A DNA stretch of 64,000 nucleotides from Paenibacillus azoreducens. GTDB lineage: Bacteria > Bacillota > Bacilli > Paenibacillales > Paenibacillaceae. Below are positions 18,361 to 28,197 of the stretch, piece after piece. A program made the position numbers and the translations under genes. The stretch lies in the NCBI RefSeq assembly GCF_021654775.1, contig NZ_AP025343.1, positions 5,733,501-5,797,500 on the forward strand, given 5' to 3'. Numbering within the stretch: the stretch's first letter is position 1; each line of letters begins with the position of its first letter. The notes beneath the pieces were generated by a model. The model had not been told where the DNA came from, searched no databases, and worked only from the letters and a program-made list of their open reading frames with translations.

Positions 18361-19956
18361 TTATTGCTGGTCGACAGAAGCGTATTTGTTTTTGTCGCCG
18401 ATGGTTATCGTCAGCTCCATTTTCTTGCCGTTACGGACAACGTCCATCGTTACTTTGGAGCCTACCTTTTGCTTTTGGATATAGTTGACCAAATCGTTAT
18501 TGTTATTGAAGCTCGTGCCATTTACGCCTGTAATGATGTCATATGGGCGGAGGTCCGCTTCATAAGCAGGGGATCTATACACTACCTCTGCTACTACCAC
18601 GCCTTCTTTAACATCAGTACCCATTTGCTTGGCAACTTCATCCGTCAAAGTCATCAGCTTGGCGCCGATAAACGGTACCGGATCTTTAGGGATTTCCTGG
18701 TTGGTTTCCAGCTTTTGCACGACATTTTTGATCACGCTGGTCGGAATGGCAAAACCGATCCCTTGGGAATCCGCGCTTACCGCAACGTTCATGCCGATGA
18801 CTTGACCGTTCAAATTCAGAAGCGGTCCGCCGGAATTACCAGGGTTAATCGATGCGTCTGTTTGCAGCAGATGCTGGTACTTACGGGTGCCGGAGCCGGT
18901 TTCCTCATTGATGTCGATGGAACGCTCACGTGCGCTAAGTACACCGGTCGTGACCGTATGGTCAAAACCTTTAGGGTTGCCGATGGCGACTACCGGTTGG
19001 CCGACTTTCATGGAAGTAGAATCACCGAGCGGTACAGCCGGGAAATCTTTGCTGCCTGAAATCTTCAGAACCGCAAGGTCAAGGTCTTTCGATTTGCCAA
19101 GAAGTTTGGCTTCATACGTTTTGTTTTCATTTTCGAGCGTTACCTGAATGACATCCGCATTTTCGATGACGTGTTGATTCGTCAGGATGTAGCCCTCTTT
19201 ATTGTAAATAAATCCGGAGCCGATCGCATATGGAACCAGTTGTTTCGATTGTCCTTGGGGTGGAGTATTTTGTCCGGAATCGGAACCTCCGCCATAATAA
19301 TCGCTGTCACCGCCGAAGAAAAACGAGAACGGGTCGTTCATGAACGGCGATTGAGATTGTCGGCTTCCCGATTTCACGAGCGTTTCGATTTTCACTACTG
19401 CAGGTCCTGCTTGGTCCACCACACCGGAAACATCGAGCGGTTTGTTGTAGGAAGCCGTCGAGTTGCCGCCGCTGCTTTCAGGTGCCGTGGATACGGGCGT
19501 GCTTGGCTGCTCTGCAGATGACGCTACGGTATTAGGGGTAAATAAGTTCATTCGATCCGAAGTGAACATCAATGCCCCGACAACGACGACACCAGCCAAA
19601 AATGAAATCAAAATCGCTTTAACCGAAGTTTTGGGCGGCTTTTGATTGAACTGCCAATTGCCGTTTCCGCCTCCTGCCCCGCCACCGTTTCTGACGGCAT
19701 TTCCCGGATCGTTTGAATAATTGAATGTACCTCCTGTCGGGAGTGGGCGAACCGGGTTCGGAGGCGTGATCTCTACATCGTCTTGCTGATGACTTTGTAA
19801 GCCATTCTGCTCTGCGTTATCCTTTCCAAGCGATTGGAAAGGGCCGTAAGAGTAATAGTATGAAGAACCCGAATCGGAAGACTCTTGACGTTTCATCGTG
19901 TTGTTGTCCGTTGTGAAATCATCTTCAGGTTGACCGGATCTGTTTCTTTCGTCCAT
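18361..19956 (-). CDS. HtrA/DegP-type membrane-anchored serine protease with PDZ domain
   Basis: An envelope quality-control protease of 531 residues. A long Gly/Asn/Ser-rich cytoplasmic tail (residues 1-110) precedes one membrane span (about 113-132), a trypsin-like domain and a C-terminal PDZ domain (about 430-520). The triad is His262 (LTNQHVIENAD), Asp293 (DLDLAVLKI) and Ser375 (NPGNSGGPL). The ATG at 19956 has AGGAGGC 6 nt upstream; an ATG at 19998 does not. It resembles HtrA/HtrB/YyxA of Bacillus. The tail is longer than usual and its role is unknown. Confidence 0.92.
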   Translation of the reverse strand: MDERNRSGQPEDDFTTDNNTMKRQESSDSGSSYYYSYGPFQSLGKDNAEQNGLQSHQQDDVEITPPNPVRPLPTGGTFNYSNDPGNAVRNGGGAGGGNGNWQFNQKPPKTSVKAILISFLAGVVVVGALMFTSDRMNLFTPNTVASSAEQPSTPVSTAPESSGGNSTASYNKPLDVSGVVDQAGPAVVKIETLVKSGSRQSQSPFMNDPFSFFFGGDSDYYGGGSDSGQNTPPQGQSKQLVPYAIGSGFIYNKEGYILTNQHVIENADVIQVTLENENKTYEAKLLGKSKDLDLAVLKISGSKDFPAVPLGDSTSMKVGQPVVAIGNPKGFDHTVTTGVLSARERSIDINEETGSGTRKYQHLLQTDASINPGNSGGPLLNLNGQVIGMNVAVSADSQGIGFAIPTSVIKNVVQKLETNQEIPKDPVPFIGAKLMTLTDEVAKQMGTDVKEGVVVAEVVYRSPAYEADLRPYDIITGVNGTSFNNNNDLVNYIQKQKVGSKVTMDVVRNGKKMELTITIGDKNKYASVDQQ

Positions 19957-20100
19957 GTTAATGCCTCCTGTGTACCCTTGTTTATATGTCAAATTCATAA
20001 GGGAATTGTTTAACTGTTATTATCATGGACTATAAACCTTAATAGCAGATTAAAAACAATTAAAAAGGAGATAAGAAAAACTGGCTCAATCCATAAAGTT

Positions 20101-20297
20101 ATGGTTGACATATTGTGCGAGGTGAACGCTACGGTTACGGATCGTTCTTCCGATCGCTGTTGTCTCCCAATTTCTTGAATATAGCCATTCACAAAGGTAG
20201 AAATTCGGAGACAAAGGCGAACGCTATCGCTTCTTCAGATCGATTCCGTTCCCTCCGCTACTTTCGCTTTTTGTCAAGCTCTAATTTTGATTTTTTG
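20101..20297. repeat. Family 3 repeat in the gap upstream of htrA
   Basis: A copy of family 3 lies in the roughly 400-bp spacer between liaR and htrA. It contains GGATCGTTCTTCCGATCGCT, ACAAAGGCGAACGCTATCGC, CAGATCGATTCCGTTCCC and CTCCGCTACTTTCGC, blocks shared with the copies at 14715, 29425, 41632, 52348 and 52994. Two small palindromes are visible inside. No gene is present in the rest of the gap. Confidence 0.7.
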
Positions 20298-20358
20298 CCT
20301 GATTTCTAAAAGAAATATTATATCGATGTAATTCACAGACGACAGTCCGGCGCCCCTC

Positions 20359-21018
20359 TTACTCCCCCTGCACCCATCCCTTGCGGTGGGCGTAAATAGC
20401 CAGCTGCGTACGGTCCTCCAGCTCGCATTTCATCAGCAGGTTGCTGACATGGGTTTTGACCGTCTTGATGCTGATATGCAGCTCTTCGGCGATATCCTTG
20501 TTGCTTTTGCCTTCGGCGATCAGAAGCAGCACTTCCTTCTCGCGTTCGGTCATGCCGGAGGAATCGCCTTGAACGGTGCGCTGGCGAATCCCCCGCGTAA
20601 GCGCCTGGGACACATCGCCTGTCATGACAGGCATTCCCCGTTTCGCTCCTTGCAGGGCATAAATCAGTTCGTCCGCCGACACCGTTTTGAGAACATAACT
20701 GACGGCACCCGCTTCCACGGCCTCGACGACAAGCTCATCTTCCAAAAAGCTCGTCAAAATGACGATTTTCATGGATGGGTATTCGGCAAGGACAACTTTA
20801 GTCGTTTCAACTCCGTTCATGACCGGCATCATCAGGTCCATCAGGATCAAATCGGGGAACTGTTCCGGCGCGGCATTTTTAAGCCAATCCACGACTTTGG
20901 AGCCGTTGTCCGCTTCACCAACAACCTCGATCGTCGGATCCAGCATCAAATAAGTTTTTAATCCCATACGGACCATCTCATGATCATCCACGATCATCAC
21001 TTTTATTATATCTGCCAT
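20359..21018 (-). CDS. liaR: Response regulator LiaR
   Basis: The NarL/LuxR-type output protein of the cell-envelope stress system LiaFSR, 219 residues. Its receiver has Asp61 in LILMDLMMP and the conserved Lys in YVLKTVSADE. The HTH spans about 150-210 (NKDIAEELHISIKTVKTHVS). The start overlaps the liaS stop by one base (TAATG). Gene order liaF-liaS-liaR matches Bacillus, but no liaI or liaH target genes are in the window. Assignment is strong from the neighbourhood. Confidence 0.92.
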   Translation of the reverse strand: MADIIKVMIVDDHEMVRMGLKTYLMLDPTIEVVGEADNGSKVVDWLKNAAPEQFPDLILMDLMMPVMNGVETTKVVLAEYPSMKIVILTSFLEDELVVEAVEAGAVSYVLKTVSADELIYALQGAKRGMPVMTGDVSQALTRGIRQRTVQGDSSGMTEREKEVLLLIAEGKSNKDIAEELHISIKTVKTHVSNLLMKCELEDRTQLAIYAHRKGWVQGE

Positions 21019-22076
21019 TATTCCTCTTCCTCTCCCATCTTATGCTCCTTGACGGATGTTCCTTCCCCAAACTTGGGGATATGTACGCGAATCGTTGTTC
21101 CGGATCCCTGACGGCTTATTATCTCCACCTTGCCGCCCAGTTTCTCGGCCCGTTCCTGCATGGTAGACAAACCATAAGATCCGGTCTTATGCGGTATCTG
21201 ATTAAACCCCCGTCCATCGTCGCTGATGCTGAGCGCAACCTGTCTCTCTTCTTCCCGCAGCGACATGCTGACAAGCCGGGCCTGGGCATGCTTTACGATA
21301 TTAGCCATTGCCTCCTGGATAATCAAAAACAGCTGATGTTCGATCGCTTCGGATATTTCCCCCTGCAGTTCGACTTCCTTCATACCCTTGAGCCCGTTCT
21401 GGCGGCAGTAATCCGGGAACCATACTTCAAGCGCTTCTTCCAGATTTTTGTCTTCAAGCTCAACCGGACGAAGCTGGGCGATCAGCGCACGCATTTGCTT
21501 CTGCGCCATCTGTGACATGGAAATGAGCTGCTCCATCACCACTTGTCCCTGTTCCGCATTTCGCTCCAGCACCTTGGGCAGCGAAGAGGCGGACATATGA
21601 ATAGCGAACAGCTGCTGGCTGACCGTATCATGCAAATCCCGTGCCATGCGGCGGCGTTCTTCCAATACCGCACGTTCAGCCGCCTTTTCCTTTTCGACAA
21701 CCTCCTGCTCACCCATTCGCTGCAGCAGCATCATCTTTTTCTCCATCGCTTCCATCAGATTGTCGAATTCATGATACAACCGCGCAAAGGCCGGGTCGTC
21801 GCATTCCCCGATTCTCACGGATAAATTGCCTTTAGCCACCTGGAGCATATTGTATTCGAGAACATCGACCTTTCGCTGAATCCGCTGGCCGGCCATATAG
21901 CCGATAATGATGGAAAACAACAGGAAGCCCAGGCTTGTGTAGACCCAAACCCAGGTTCCTTTGACAATCAAATATCCGCTTTGCGATCCGATATATATCA
22001 CCACGCTCATCAAGAGCCCGGTCAAAAGAAAATAAAACAGCAGCACCCATTTCGTATTCTTCATAATATTCCACAT
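21018..22076 (-). CDS. liaS: Sensor histidine kinase LiaS
   Basis: A 352-residue HisKA_3-type kinase with two membrane segments (about 10-30 and 42-62) and almost no extracellular loop, as in intramembrane-sensing LiaS/VraS. A HAMP domain precedes phospho-acceptor His149 in MARDLHDTVSQQLFA, and the ATPase has DDGRGF and GSYGLSTMQERA. LiaF, encoded 4 bp upstream, normally restrains it until cell-wall antibiotics act. The C-terminal HKMGEEEE tail is acidic. Confidence 0.92.
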   Translation of the reverse strand: MWNIMKNTKWVLLFYFLLTGLLMSVVIYIGSQSGYLIVKGTWVWVYTSLGFLLFSIIIGYMAGQRIQRKVDVLEYNMLQVAKGNLSVRIGECDDPAFARLYHEFDNLMEAMEKKMMLLQRMGEQEVVEKEKAAERAVLEERRRMARDLHDTVSQQLFAIHMSASSLPKVLERNAEQGQVVMEQLISMSQMAQKQMRALIAQLRPVELEDKNLEEALEVWFPDYCRQNGLKGMKEVELQGEISEAIEHQLFLIIQEAMANIVKHAQARLVSMSLREEERQVALSISDDGRGFNQIPHKTGSYGLSTMQERAEKLGGKVEIISRQGSGTTIRVHIPKFGEGTSVKEHKMGEEEE

Positions 22077-22080
22077 ACGG

Positions 22081-23172
22081 CTAACCTACTTTGTTCACTT
22101 TGATGTCGCCAATAAATGCGCTGACATTAATGCGTATTTTCTTGCGTGCTTCCTTATAATAAGGAGTCCTCGTTTGTAAACTGCTCATAAATCCGCTCCG
22201 AGATTCGTTAAGTATGGACATGTCCCCGATAAATGAACTCGAGTTCACGCTAATGCCAAGATCCGTATCGTCAGGAATATAGACTTTGATATCGCCGATA
22301 AACGCCGAGATATTGATTTTCGTTTCGCCGAAAGGGATATGCGCATTGGTCAAATCCAACACCGTATCTCCGATAAATTGGGAGAGATTCGTGGGCTTCA
22401 GTTGAAAATGATCGCGTCCAAGATGAATATCTCCGATAAACGAAGAGCGATTGATTTTTCCGCCATCGTAATAGTGCCCTTCGTGAACTCCCCCATCCTG
22501 CTCTTCCCAATGCTGGCCATGGCGTCTTTCTTGTTTCCATTCATGCCGCATCTGCTGGTAGTATTTTTTTTGCTGCTTGTATTTCTTTTTGTAGTCCTTG
22601 TATTTGTCCTTGATCCCATCGTCATCCGGATCGAAATCATCGTCATCCATATCGTCTTCGGAATGAAATGATTGGTGACCGGACTGTTTTTTCTCTGTAA
22701 ACGGAATGCCGAATTTCTCCTCGAACTGTTGATCCAATGTAGATTTAGCCGTCAAATCCTCGGGCTCCGGCGGTTCCGGCGTAAAGGCGGGAGGTTCTAC
22801 ATCTCTGCGCTTACCGGACGGCGGCGTTGGGGGCGTACGGTCATGCGGTTTAAAAATGACGTACAACCCTGCGAGAATCAATATGGCTGGAATCAGGATT
22901 TTGAAGAAGCTCCCTGGCGAAGCCCAGATCCACCCCTCATTCCTTCCCAGAAAAAAGGTCCCGATCAACAGGAGAACTGCCGCGCCGACAAATGACTTCC
23001 GTCCTTTGAGCAGTTCCTTGAGCCCCAGAACGATCAAAATCACAGGCCAATAATGGCCGATCAAATAACCTAGACTGACGTCGATAACACCGAGCTGGTT
23101 CAGCAGAAATATAACGCCGATCCCAATCAGGATGACTCCACCGAGCAGCTGATCCACCCATCGCTTTTTCAT
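22081..23172 (-). CDS. liaF: LiaF, inhibitor of the LiaS kinase, with an extended charged linker
   Basis: A membrane protein of 363 residues, clearly longer than the 241-residue B. subtilis LiaF. Four membrane helices fill residues 8-107. A highly charged, proline-, aspartate- and lysine-rich linker follows (about 110-238, with DDMDDDDFDPDDDG and KKKYKQQKKYYQQ). The C-terminal beta-rich DUF2154-type domain holds five FIGD repeats starting at residues 245, 266, 291, 314 and 353. In the known system LiaF silences LiaS in the absence of lipid II-acting drugs. It is the first gene of the operon. Confidence 0.9.
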   Translation of the reverse strand: MKKRWVDQLLGGVILIGIGVIFLLNQLGVIDVSLGYLIGHYWPVILIVLGLKELLKGRKSFVGAAVLLLIGTFFLGRNEGWIWASPGSFFKILIPAILILAGLYVIFKPHDRTPPTPPSGKRRDVEPPAFTPEPPEPEDLTAKSTLDQQFEEKFGIPFTEKKQSGHQSFHSEDDMDDDDFDPDDDGIKDKYKDYKKKYKQQKKYYQQMRHEWKQERRHGQHWEEQDGGVHEGHYYDGGKINRSSFIGDIHLGRDHFQLKPTNLSQFIGDTVLDLTNAHIPFGETKINISAFIGDIKVYIPDDTDLGISVNSSSFIGDMSILNESRSGFMSSLQTRTPYYKEARKKIRINVSAFIGDIKVNKVG

Positions 23173-23337
23173 ACGCTGTATCTCCTTTTAAAATAATCTT
23201 TTCCGCTTGGAATGTTTCCACGGTCCGTGGATTTAATATAAGTGTACAACATATGGCGCATAAACAGATAGCGGCGCGGGAATGAAATTGTCCTCCGTCC
23301 CGGGACCGAGGGGAATGGTACAAATTTACAAAAATAA

Positions 23338-23363
23338 AACACCCGCTCTTTCGAGCGGATGTT
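23338..23363 (-). terminator. Terminator of the small TPNEKF-repeat gene
   Basis: AACATCCGCTC pairs with GAGCGGGTGTT across a 4-nt loop, then TTATTTTTG on the minus strand. Confidence 0.85.
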
Positions 23364-23382
23364 CTAATGTACGTTATGTTTC

Positions 23383-23586
23383 TTAAGCCTGATCGGTTGG
23401 TTTGAATTCTTCGTCAAACTTCTCGTTTGGCGTTTTGTAGCTGCCAGTACTGCCGGCACTACCTGCACTGCCAGTGCGAGCGCTCGTACCTGTTTGAGTC
23501 GTAGGAGTGTTAGCAGTGTCTTCGCCAAATTCAGTTTTGAACTTTTCGTTTGGCGTCAAGTAGCTGCCTTGTTGTTGTTTTTTCAT
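23383..23586 (-). CDS. 67-residue protein with two TPNEKF repeats, possible gamma-SASP analogue
   Basis: The ATG at 23586 has GGGAGGTGA 6 nt upstream, so the true product is 67 residues, not the longer open frame. Two copies of the block SY(L/K)TPNEKF(K/D)(T/E)EF flank a Thr/Ser/Gly/Ala linker. There is no Cys, Trp or internal Met. The phrase TEFGEDT is close to the TEFASET protease site of gamma-type small acid-soluble spore proteins, which also have two repeats and similar length. That is suggestive, not proof; I know no named family with TPNEKF. A terminator follows. Confidence 0.65.
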   Translation of the reverse strand: MKKQQQGSYLTPNEKFKTEFGEDTANTPTTQTGTSARTGSAGSAGSTGSYKTPNEKFDEEFKPTDQA

Positions 23587-23702
23587 GGCTGGTTTCACCT
23601 CCCTGAGCTTGTCGTAAACGGCAAACCTCAGCTGCCGGGGGGAGTTTGTTTCCCCAGTCTGTAGTATGTGAAACCCCACGAAATTTATGCAATCAAAAAC
23701 TT

Positions 23703-24521
23703 CTAGATGACTTCCTCCAGCAGTGAAGCAGGGACGGACTTATAGGTCTGAATAGCTTTGCCTAATGTATCCAGCATCTTTTCGCTGCATTTGCCGTTTC
23801 CGCGTCTAATGACCTGAACTTCGACTTCTTTTTTGCCCCATTCCTTATACACCTGTTTGGTCGTCGCAAAATACAAATCGATTTTCCGCCCCTTGATCGC
23901 AGAACCAACATCGGCCACCACGGCATATCCATAATCAGGAATATACAAGATGGTTCCCATAGGAAATACGCGCGGATCAGCTGCAATCGTCGAGATGGTG
24001 TTTTTATCCCGGCGGACCTTGACGCCTGAATAGGTGATACCGTATTGCGGATGCGACGGCCGTTTGCCTGTCGATTCATAACCGGCGGTATAGCCGGTAG
24101 CCATAACCTTAACGGTATGGATGATTTGATTCTGTCTAGGGGCTGTTACCGCAACGGTTCCCTGTTTCTTCCCAGGCTGATTGACTTTGGTTTCCGGCTT
24201 AACCAACGCTGGCAGCGCCATAGGGTATTGGGGCAAGAAATCCTTTTTCGATTTCATGGCCAAACGTTCCGCTTTCTCCTTGTTTATATCGACGATCTTG
24301 AACATTTCCGGTTTCGAAGCATATTTTAACGGTTTGAGATAATAATCATTTTTCTCGGCAATCATCGGATTGGAATCGGATTTAAAATTGGATTTGCTGT
24401 CATTTACCGTAAAACTTGGCATCATTGAAAATGCAGCAGCATACAGATTCGGCGTATCCGCAAACAATCCGAACAAAAGCACACATAATAAAATCCTCTG
24501 CCATGTTTTTACCTTCATCAT
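23703..24521 (-). CDS. Secreted 3D-domain protein (YocH/YuiC/Rpf2-like)
   Basis: A 272-residue exported protein with a signal peptide at residues 1-29 ([20 protein letters not shown]) and a C-terminal 3D domain. The domain carries [12 protein letters not shown], the [20 protein letters not shown] core and the three-Asp pattern that includes VADVG and KIDLYF. 3D-domain proteins of Bacillota include wall lytic transglycosylases (YocH, Sps/Rpf type), so peptidoglycan remodelling is likely. The middle (about 30-135) is Lys/Pro-rich and low in conservation. GGGGGAGGA precedes two adjacent ATGs. Confidence 0.82.
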   Translation of the reverse strand: MMKVKTWQRILLCVLLFGLFADTPNLYAAAFSMMPSFTVNDSKSNFKSDSNPMIAEKNDYYLKPLKYASKPEMFKIVDINKEKAERLAMKSKKDFLPQYPMALPALVKPETKVNQPGKKQGTVAVTAPRQNQIIHTVKVMATGYTAGYESTGKRPSHPQYGITYSGVKVRRDKNTISTIAADPRVFPMGTILYIPDYGYAVVADVGSAIKGRKIDLYFATTKQVYKEWGKKEVEVQVIRRGNGKCSEKMLDTLGKAIQTYKSVPASLLEEVI

Positions 24522-24573
24522 TGAAATCCTCCCCCTTTACTTCCGAGGATGTCCAGATGATTTGGCGTTTATA

Positions 24574-24626
24574 CATGCAATTTGGCGCGATCAAGAAAAT
24601 GACTGCTCAAATTTCTTGATCGCGCC
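24574..24626. other. Long hairpin between thrS and the 3D-domain gene
   Basis: GGCGCGATCAAGAAA and TTTCTTGATCGCGCC form a perfect 15-bp stem (24584-24616), extended by CATGCAA/TTGAATGCATG. It sits 48 bp past the thrS stop and probably ends that transcript, though no T tract follows the stem. Confidence 0.65.
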
Positions 24627-24674
24627 TTGAATGCATGGTTCATGGCAGAGGATTGATATAGCTCAACATTCGGT

Positions 24675-26615
24675 TTAGAAAATAACGCGGTTTGCGATTT
24701 GTTCTTTCAACATGGCTACCGCTTCGGCAAGCTGCATGGCGCCCAGATCTCCCTCGCCGCGTTTACGGATGGAGACGGAGCCCGCATTCATCTCGTTTTC
24801 GCCAACGATGAACATATAAGGTACTTTTTCCAACTGGCCTTCACGGATTTTGTATCCCAATTTTTCATTGCGGAGATCGGCTTCAACCGTAACGCCGCCA
24901 AGCTGCAGCTGATCAGCCACCTGCTTCGCGTAATCTTCAAAAGCAGTCGATACCGGAATGACTTTCACCTGAACCGGAGACAGCCAAAGCGGCAGCGAAC
25001 CCGCGAAATTCTCAAGCAGGAATGCCGTAAAACGTTCCATCGTACTCAAAATACCGCGGTGAATAACGACAGGGCGGTGTTTTTGACCATCATCGCCGAC
25101 ATATTCCAGTTCAAAGCGTTCAGGCAGCAGGAAGTCCAACTGTACGGTAGACAGCGTTTCTTCCTTGCCCAGCGCCGTACGGATCTGCACGTCCAGTTTC
25201 GGACCGTAGAATGCCGCTTCCCCTTCCGCTTCGAAGAACGGAATGCCGGTTTCCTCGACAACCTCACGCAGCATACGCTGGGACATTTCCCACATCTCGT
25301 CGTCCTGGAAGTATTTCTCGGTGTCCTCCGGATCGCGGTAAGACAACCGGAAACGGAAATCCTTGATGCCGAAGTCTTCATATACCTTCGTGATCAACTG
25401 GATTACGCGCAGGAACTCTTCCTTGATTTGGTCCGGACGGCAGAAGATATGGGAATCGTTCAGGGTCATCGCACGTACGCGGTGAAGACCTGTCAAAGCG
25501 CCGGACATTTCATAGCGGTGCATCATGCCCAGCTCGGCAATCCGGATCGGCAGATCGCGGTAGCTGTGCATCGAGCTTTTATACACCATCATGTGATGAG
25601 GGCAGTTCATCGGACGAAGAACAAGTTCTTCGTTATCCATTTCCATTTTAGGAAACATATCTTCCTGATAGTGATCCCAGTGTCCCGAAGTTTTGTAAAG
25701 TTCTACATTGCCAAGTACCGGAGTGTATACATGCTGATAGCCAAGGCTTTCTTCCAGATCCACAATATAACGTTCCAGCGTACGGCGCAGCTTGGCGCCT
25801 TTAGGCAGCCACATTGGCAGGCCTTGTCCCACAAGCTGGGAGAAAGTGAAAATTTCGAGTTCTTTGCCTAGTTTGCGGTGGTCGCGTTTCTTGGCTTCTT
25901 CGAGCAAATGCAGATGTTCGTCGAGCTGTGCTTTTTTGGCGAATGCAGTACCATAGACGCGCTGCAGCATTTTGTTTTTGCTGTCCCCGCGCCAGTAAGC
26001 GCCAGCTACATTCATCAGCTTGAACACCTTAATTTTGCCTGTGGAAGGCAGATGCGGTCCGCGGCAGAGATCAAAAAATTCGCCCTGCTCGTAAATCGAA
26101 ATCACGCTGTCTTCAGGCAATGCATTGATCAATTCGAGTTTATATGGATCTCCCAGTTCGCCGAAAACATCAAGCGCCTCCTGACGGCTGACTTCTTTGC
26201 GCGTAATTGGCAGATTTTCACCAACGATACGTTCCATTTCCTTTTCGATTTTTTGCAGATCTTCCGGATTCAAAGGATGCTCAAGATCCATATCATAGTA
26301 AAATCCGCCTTCGATCACCGGACCTACGCCGAGCTTCACTTCTTTCGCACCAAACAGGCGTTTGACCGCCTGAGCCATCAAGTGAGCCGTACTGTGGCGC
26401 ATTACTTCGAGTCCATCCGGCGAATCCAGGGTTACAATTTCAATCGTGGCGCCCTCTTTGAGCGGAGTTGACAAATCGACAACGATTCCGTCTATTTTTC
26501 CGGCCGCTGCATTTTTCTTCAAACCGCTGCTGATTGATGCAGCAACATCCTCAATTGTACTTCCTTCCGCGTATTCCCGGACTGATCCGTCCGGAAGCTT
26601 GATACTAACTGCCAC
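24675..26615 (-). CDS. thrS: Threonyl-tRNA synthetase
   Basis: A class II synthetase of 646 residues. An N-terminal TGS domain (about 1-64), the editing domain and catalytic core motifs are visible: [36 protein letters not shown] and [14 protein letters not shown], with an anticodon-binding domain at the end. The start is the GTG at 26615, with AAAGGAGGA 6 nt upstream, giving N-terminus [11 protein letters not shown]; upstream ATGs lie in the leader. Expression is set by the T-box leader just upstream. Downstream is a strong hairpin. Confidence 0.96.
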   Translation of the reverse strand: MAVSIKLPDGSVREYAEGSTIEDVAASISSGLKKNAAAGKIDGIVVDLSTPLKEGATIEIVTLDSPDGLEVMRHSTAHLMAQAVKRLFGAKEVKLGVGPVIEGGFYYDMDLEHPLNPEDLQKIEKEMERIVGENLPITRKEVSRQEALDVFGELGDPYKLELINALPEDSVISIYEQGEFFDLCRGPHLPSTGKIKVFKLMNVAGAYWRGDSKNKMLQRVYGTAFAKKAQLDEHLHLLEEAKKRDHRKLGKELEIFTFSQLVGQGLPMWLPKGAKLRRTLERYIVDLEESLGYQHVYTPVLGNVELYKTSGHWDHYQEDMFPKMEMDNEELVLRPMNCPHHMMVYKSSMHSYRDLPIRIAELGMMHRYEMSGALTGLHRVRAMTLNDSHIFCRPDQIKEEFLRVIQLITKVYEDFGIKDFRFRLSYRDPEDTEKYFQDDEMWEMSQRMLREVVEETGIPFFEAEGEAAFYGPKLDVQIRTALGKEETLSTVQLDFLLPERFELEYVGDDGQKHRPVVIHRGILSTMERFTAFLLENFAGSLPLWLSPVQVKVIPVSTAFEDYAKQVADQLQLGGVTVEADLRNEKLGYKIREGQLEKVPYMFIVGENEMNAGSVSIRKRGEGDLGAMQLAEAVAMLKEQIANRVIF

Positions 26616-26644
26616 TTCAATTCCTCCTTTAATTTTCCAAAAAA

Positions 26645-26945
26645 AAGCATTAAAAAACACCCATCCCTTAGCAATAAGGGACGAGTGTTTGCACCCGTGG
26701 TTCCACCCAAGTTCGATAACGCGTCTACTATTACATGCAAACAGCAGTTATCCTTCATCAGCATCTGATAACGGAATGACCCGGCGGCTCATACAAGCTT
26801 CCAACTGAAAAGCGAAAACCTTCCTAACCGCAGCTACAAAGGGGTAGACCAGAGCCGATTAACGTGGGAAAATTTCAGCCTTCGTTCTCCCTCTCTGAAA
26901 CGTCCTGTTCTCTTGATCCATGTCTTTGTCGAAGCTTTTATCGAA
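26645..26945 (-). ncRNA. T-box leader controlling thrS (tRNA-Thr sensing)
   Basis: On the minus strand the T-box sequence GGGTGGAACCACGGG lies at 26694-26708, followed by a terminator hairpin (26655-26690) with a T run. Upstream are the stem I signatures CAGAGAG and GGCTGAAA. A candidate specifier ACC at 26843-26845 (within TCTACCCC) would read threonine, fitting the gene. Uncharged tRNA-Thr should stabilise the antiterminator and allow thrS transcription. Confidence 0.92.
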
Positions 26946-26954
26946 TTATGTGTA

Positions 26955-26984
26955 ATTATAAGTCCCAGTCCGCCCGGCCGTCAA
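26955..26984 (-). promoter_or_regulatory. thrS leader promoter
   Basis: TTGACG (26979-26984), an 18-bp spacer and TATAAT (26955-26960) on the minus strand. The -35 box overlaps the ytxC stop codon, so thrS has its own promoter directly after ytxC. Confidence 0.75.
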
Positions 26985-27889
26985 GTTATAACTTCCCCGC
27001 CCTCACGGAAATAAGCGTGGCAATCGGGGCAATATCTGCAGATTTCAATCCTCTGCTCAAAAATTTGCGACAACGTCCGGATGACTGCCATATGAGGTTC
27101 CCGGGTGTGGATGATGATTTTGGCGGGAGAAACGGAGATCAAAGTCGTCACTACCGTATCCTCCATCTGCAAATCCTGCTGATCGAGCCGCTCCACCACC
27201 ACGTTTTCATCATTGCGGTATTGGAGAGGCTTCATTTCTTCATCCAGAAGCAATATTTCCTGCCCGCCTTTATGAATCAAATGAACCAGCGGTACTTGCG
27301 GTTGTTGGAAATACACGAAATATTTGAGCATGTGCACAAATTCTTCATACTGGCGTTCCATCAGAAATTCATCCACCGCATACTCGACGATTTCCTTAAG
27401 CTCTTTCATGTATCCCTGAGCGCGAAAGGTGAGAAAACCGTCCACATGCAGCAGCGGCCTTTCAGCCAAACATTGTCTGATCCCCTGTTCCAACATGTCT
27501 TGGCGTCGTTTCCATGATTCATCCGGACCCGGACCCCGATCCAAAATCATCCCGCAATGTTTCAGGATTTGCGCATGTTCTTCCGGCTCCGGAAAATCAA
27601 ACTCATCCTCCAAAATCTTCCTGACAAGCCGCTGCTCCTTCACCTGCAAAACATATTCCGCCACCGTTTTGGCGGCTGTTACATATACATGCTGAAGATG
27701 GTTACCCTTGAAAAAACGCGGATCATCCTCACGGCAGCGCCAGAGCATCACTTTCTCATGGACCGTGCAGCTGATGTCCAGAGATTTGTACTTTTTATGT
27801 AAAGTCTGGTTCGCTTCCGAAACCATGCGGCCAAATTCATCCGCCTCATGCAATGTTGCGATTCGGGCTGCAATGCTGAACAGTTCCAT
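26981..27889 (-). CDS. ytxC: Putative sporulation protein YtxC
   Basis: A protein of 302 residues of the YtxC family. The assignment rests on sequence feel (MELFSIAARIATLHEADEF, the central RPLLHVDGFLTFR segment) and on position, since ytxC lies beside thrS in B. subtilis too. It contains a C-terminal CRYCPDC pair, possibly metal-binding. The function is not established beyond a link to sporulation. The ATG at 27889 follows AAAGGAG; an upstream in-frame TTG overlaps that site and is rejected. Confidence 0.78.
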   Translation of the reverse strand: MELFSIAARIATLHEADEFGRMVSEANQTLHKKYKSLDISCTVHEKVMLWRCREDDPRFFKGNHLQHVYVTAAKTVAEYVLQVKEQRLVRKILEDEFDFPEPEEHAQILKHCGMILDRGPGPDESWKRRQDMLEQGIRQCLAERPLLHVDGFLTFRAQGYMKELKEIVEYAVDEFLMERQYEEFVHMLKYFVYFQQPQVPLVHLIHKGGQEILLLDEEMKPLQYRNDENVVVERLDQQDLQMEDTVVTTLISVSPAKIIIHTREPHMAVIRTLSQIFEQRIEICRYCPDCHAYFREGGEVIT

Positions 27890-28047
27890 GGGGTCCACTC
27901 CTTTCAAAAATCCTTCTTACAAAGTATATGTCTCTACAGGGGGGATATACGGGAGGGATCGATGGAAAACAGGCTAACATTTCTCAGTCTGAATCGACAT
28001 GAAACAGTTGGAAAAAGCGAACTTTGCATTAAACAGGGCTCAAATAA

Positions 28048-28115
28048 CCCCACAAAGTGGAGCCTATGCTTCGATGCTTATTCCAAATACTTTGCGGGGA
28101 CCCCCAAAAAAACTT
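28048..28115 (+). repeat. Family 2 repeat, no nested unit
   Basis: Inverted ends CCCCACAAAGTG and TACTTTGCGGGG lie 52 bp apart, followed by ACCCCCAAAAAAACTTATAA, a tail shared with the copies at 14938 and 47787. It lies in the 308-bp spacer between mqnC and ytxC. Confidence 0.85.
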
Positions 28116-28138
28116 ATAAATTCTATACTGCTCAAAAA

Positions 28139-28168
28139 AACCCCCGCTTCGGAATCGAAGCGAGGGTT
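28139..28168 (-). terminator. Terminator of mqnC
   Basis: AACCCTCGCTTCG pairs with CGAAGCGGGGGTT across 4 nt; a T run follows on the minus strand. Confidence 0.85.
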
Positions 28169-28197
28169 CGTGAACAGAAGTATTTTATATATATGGA

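Noticed and set aside
24574..24626. Leader riboswitch for the 3D-domain gene
   Set aside because: The region is a single long perfect hairpin just after thrS; it lacks conserved aptamer blocks and is better read as the end of the thrS transcript.
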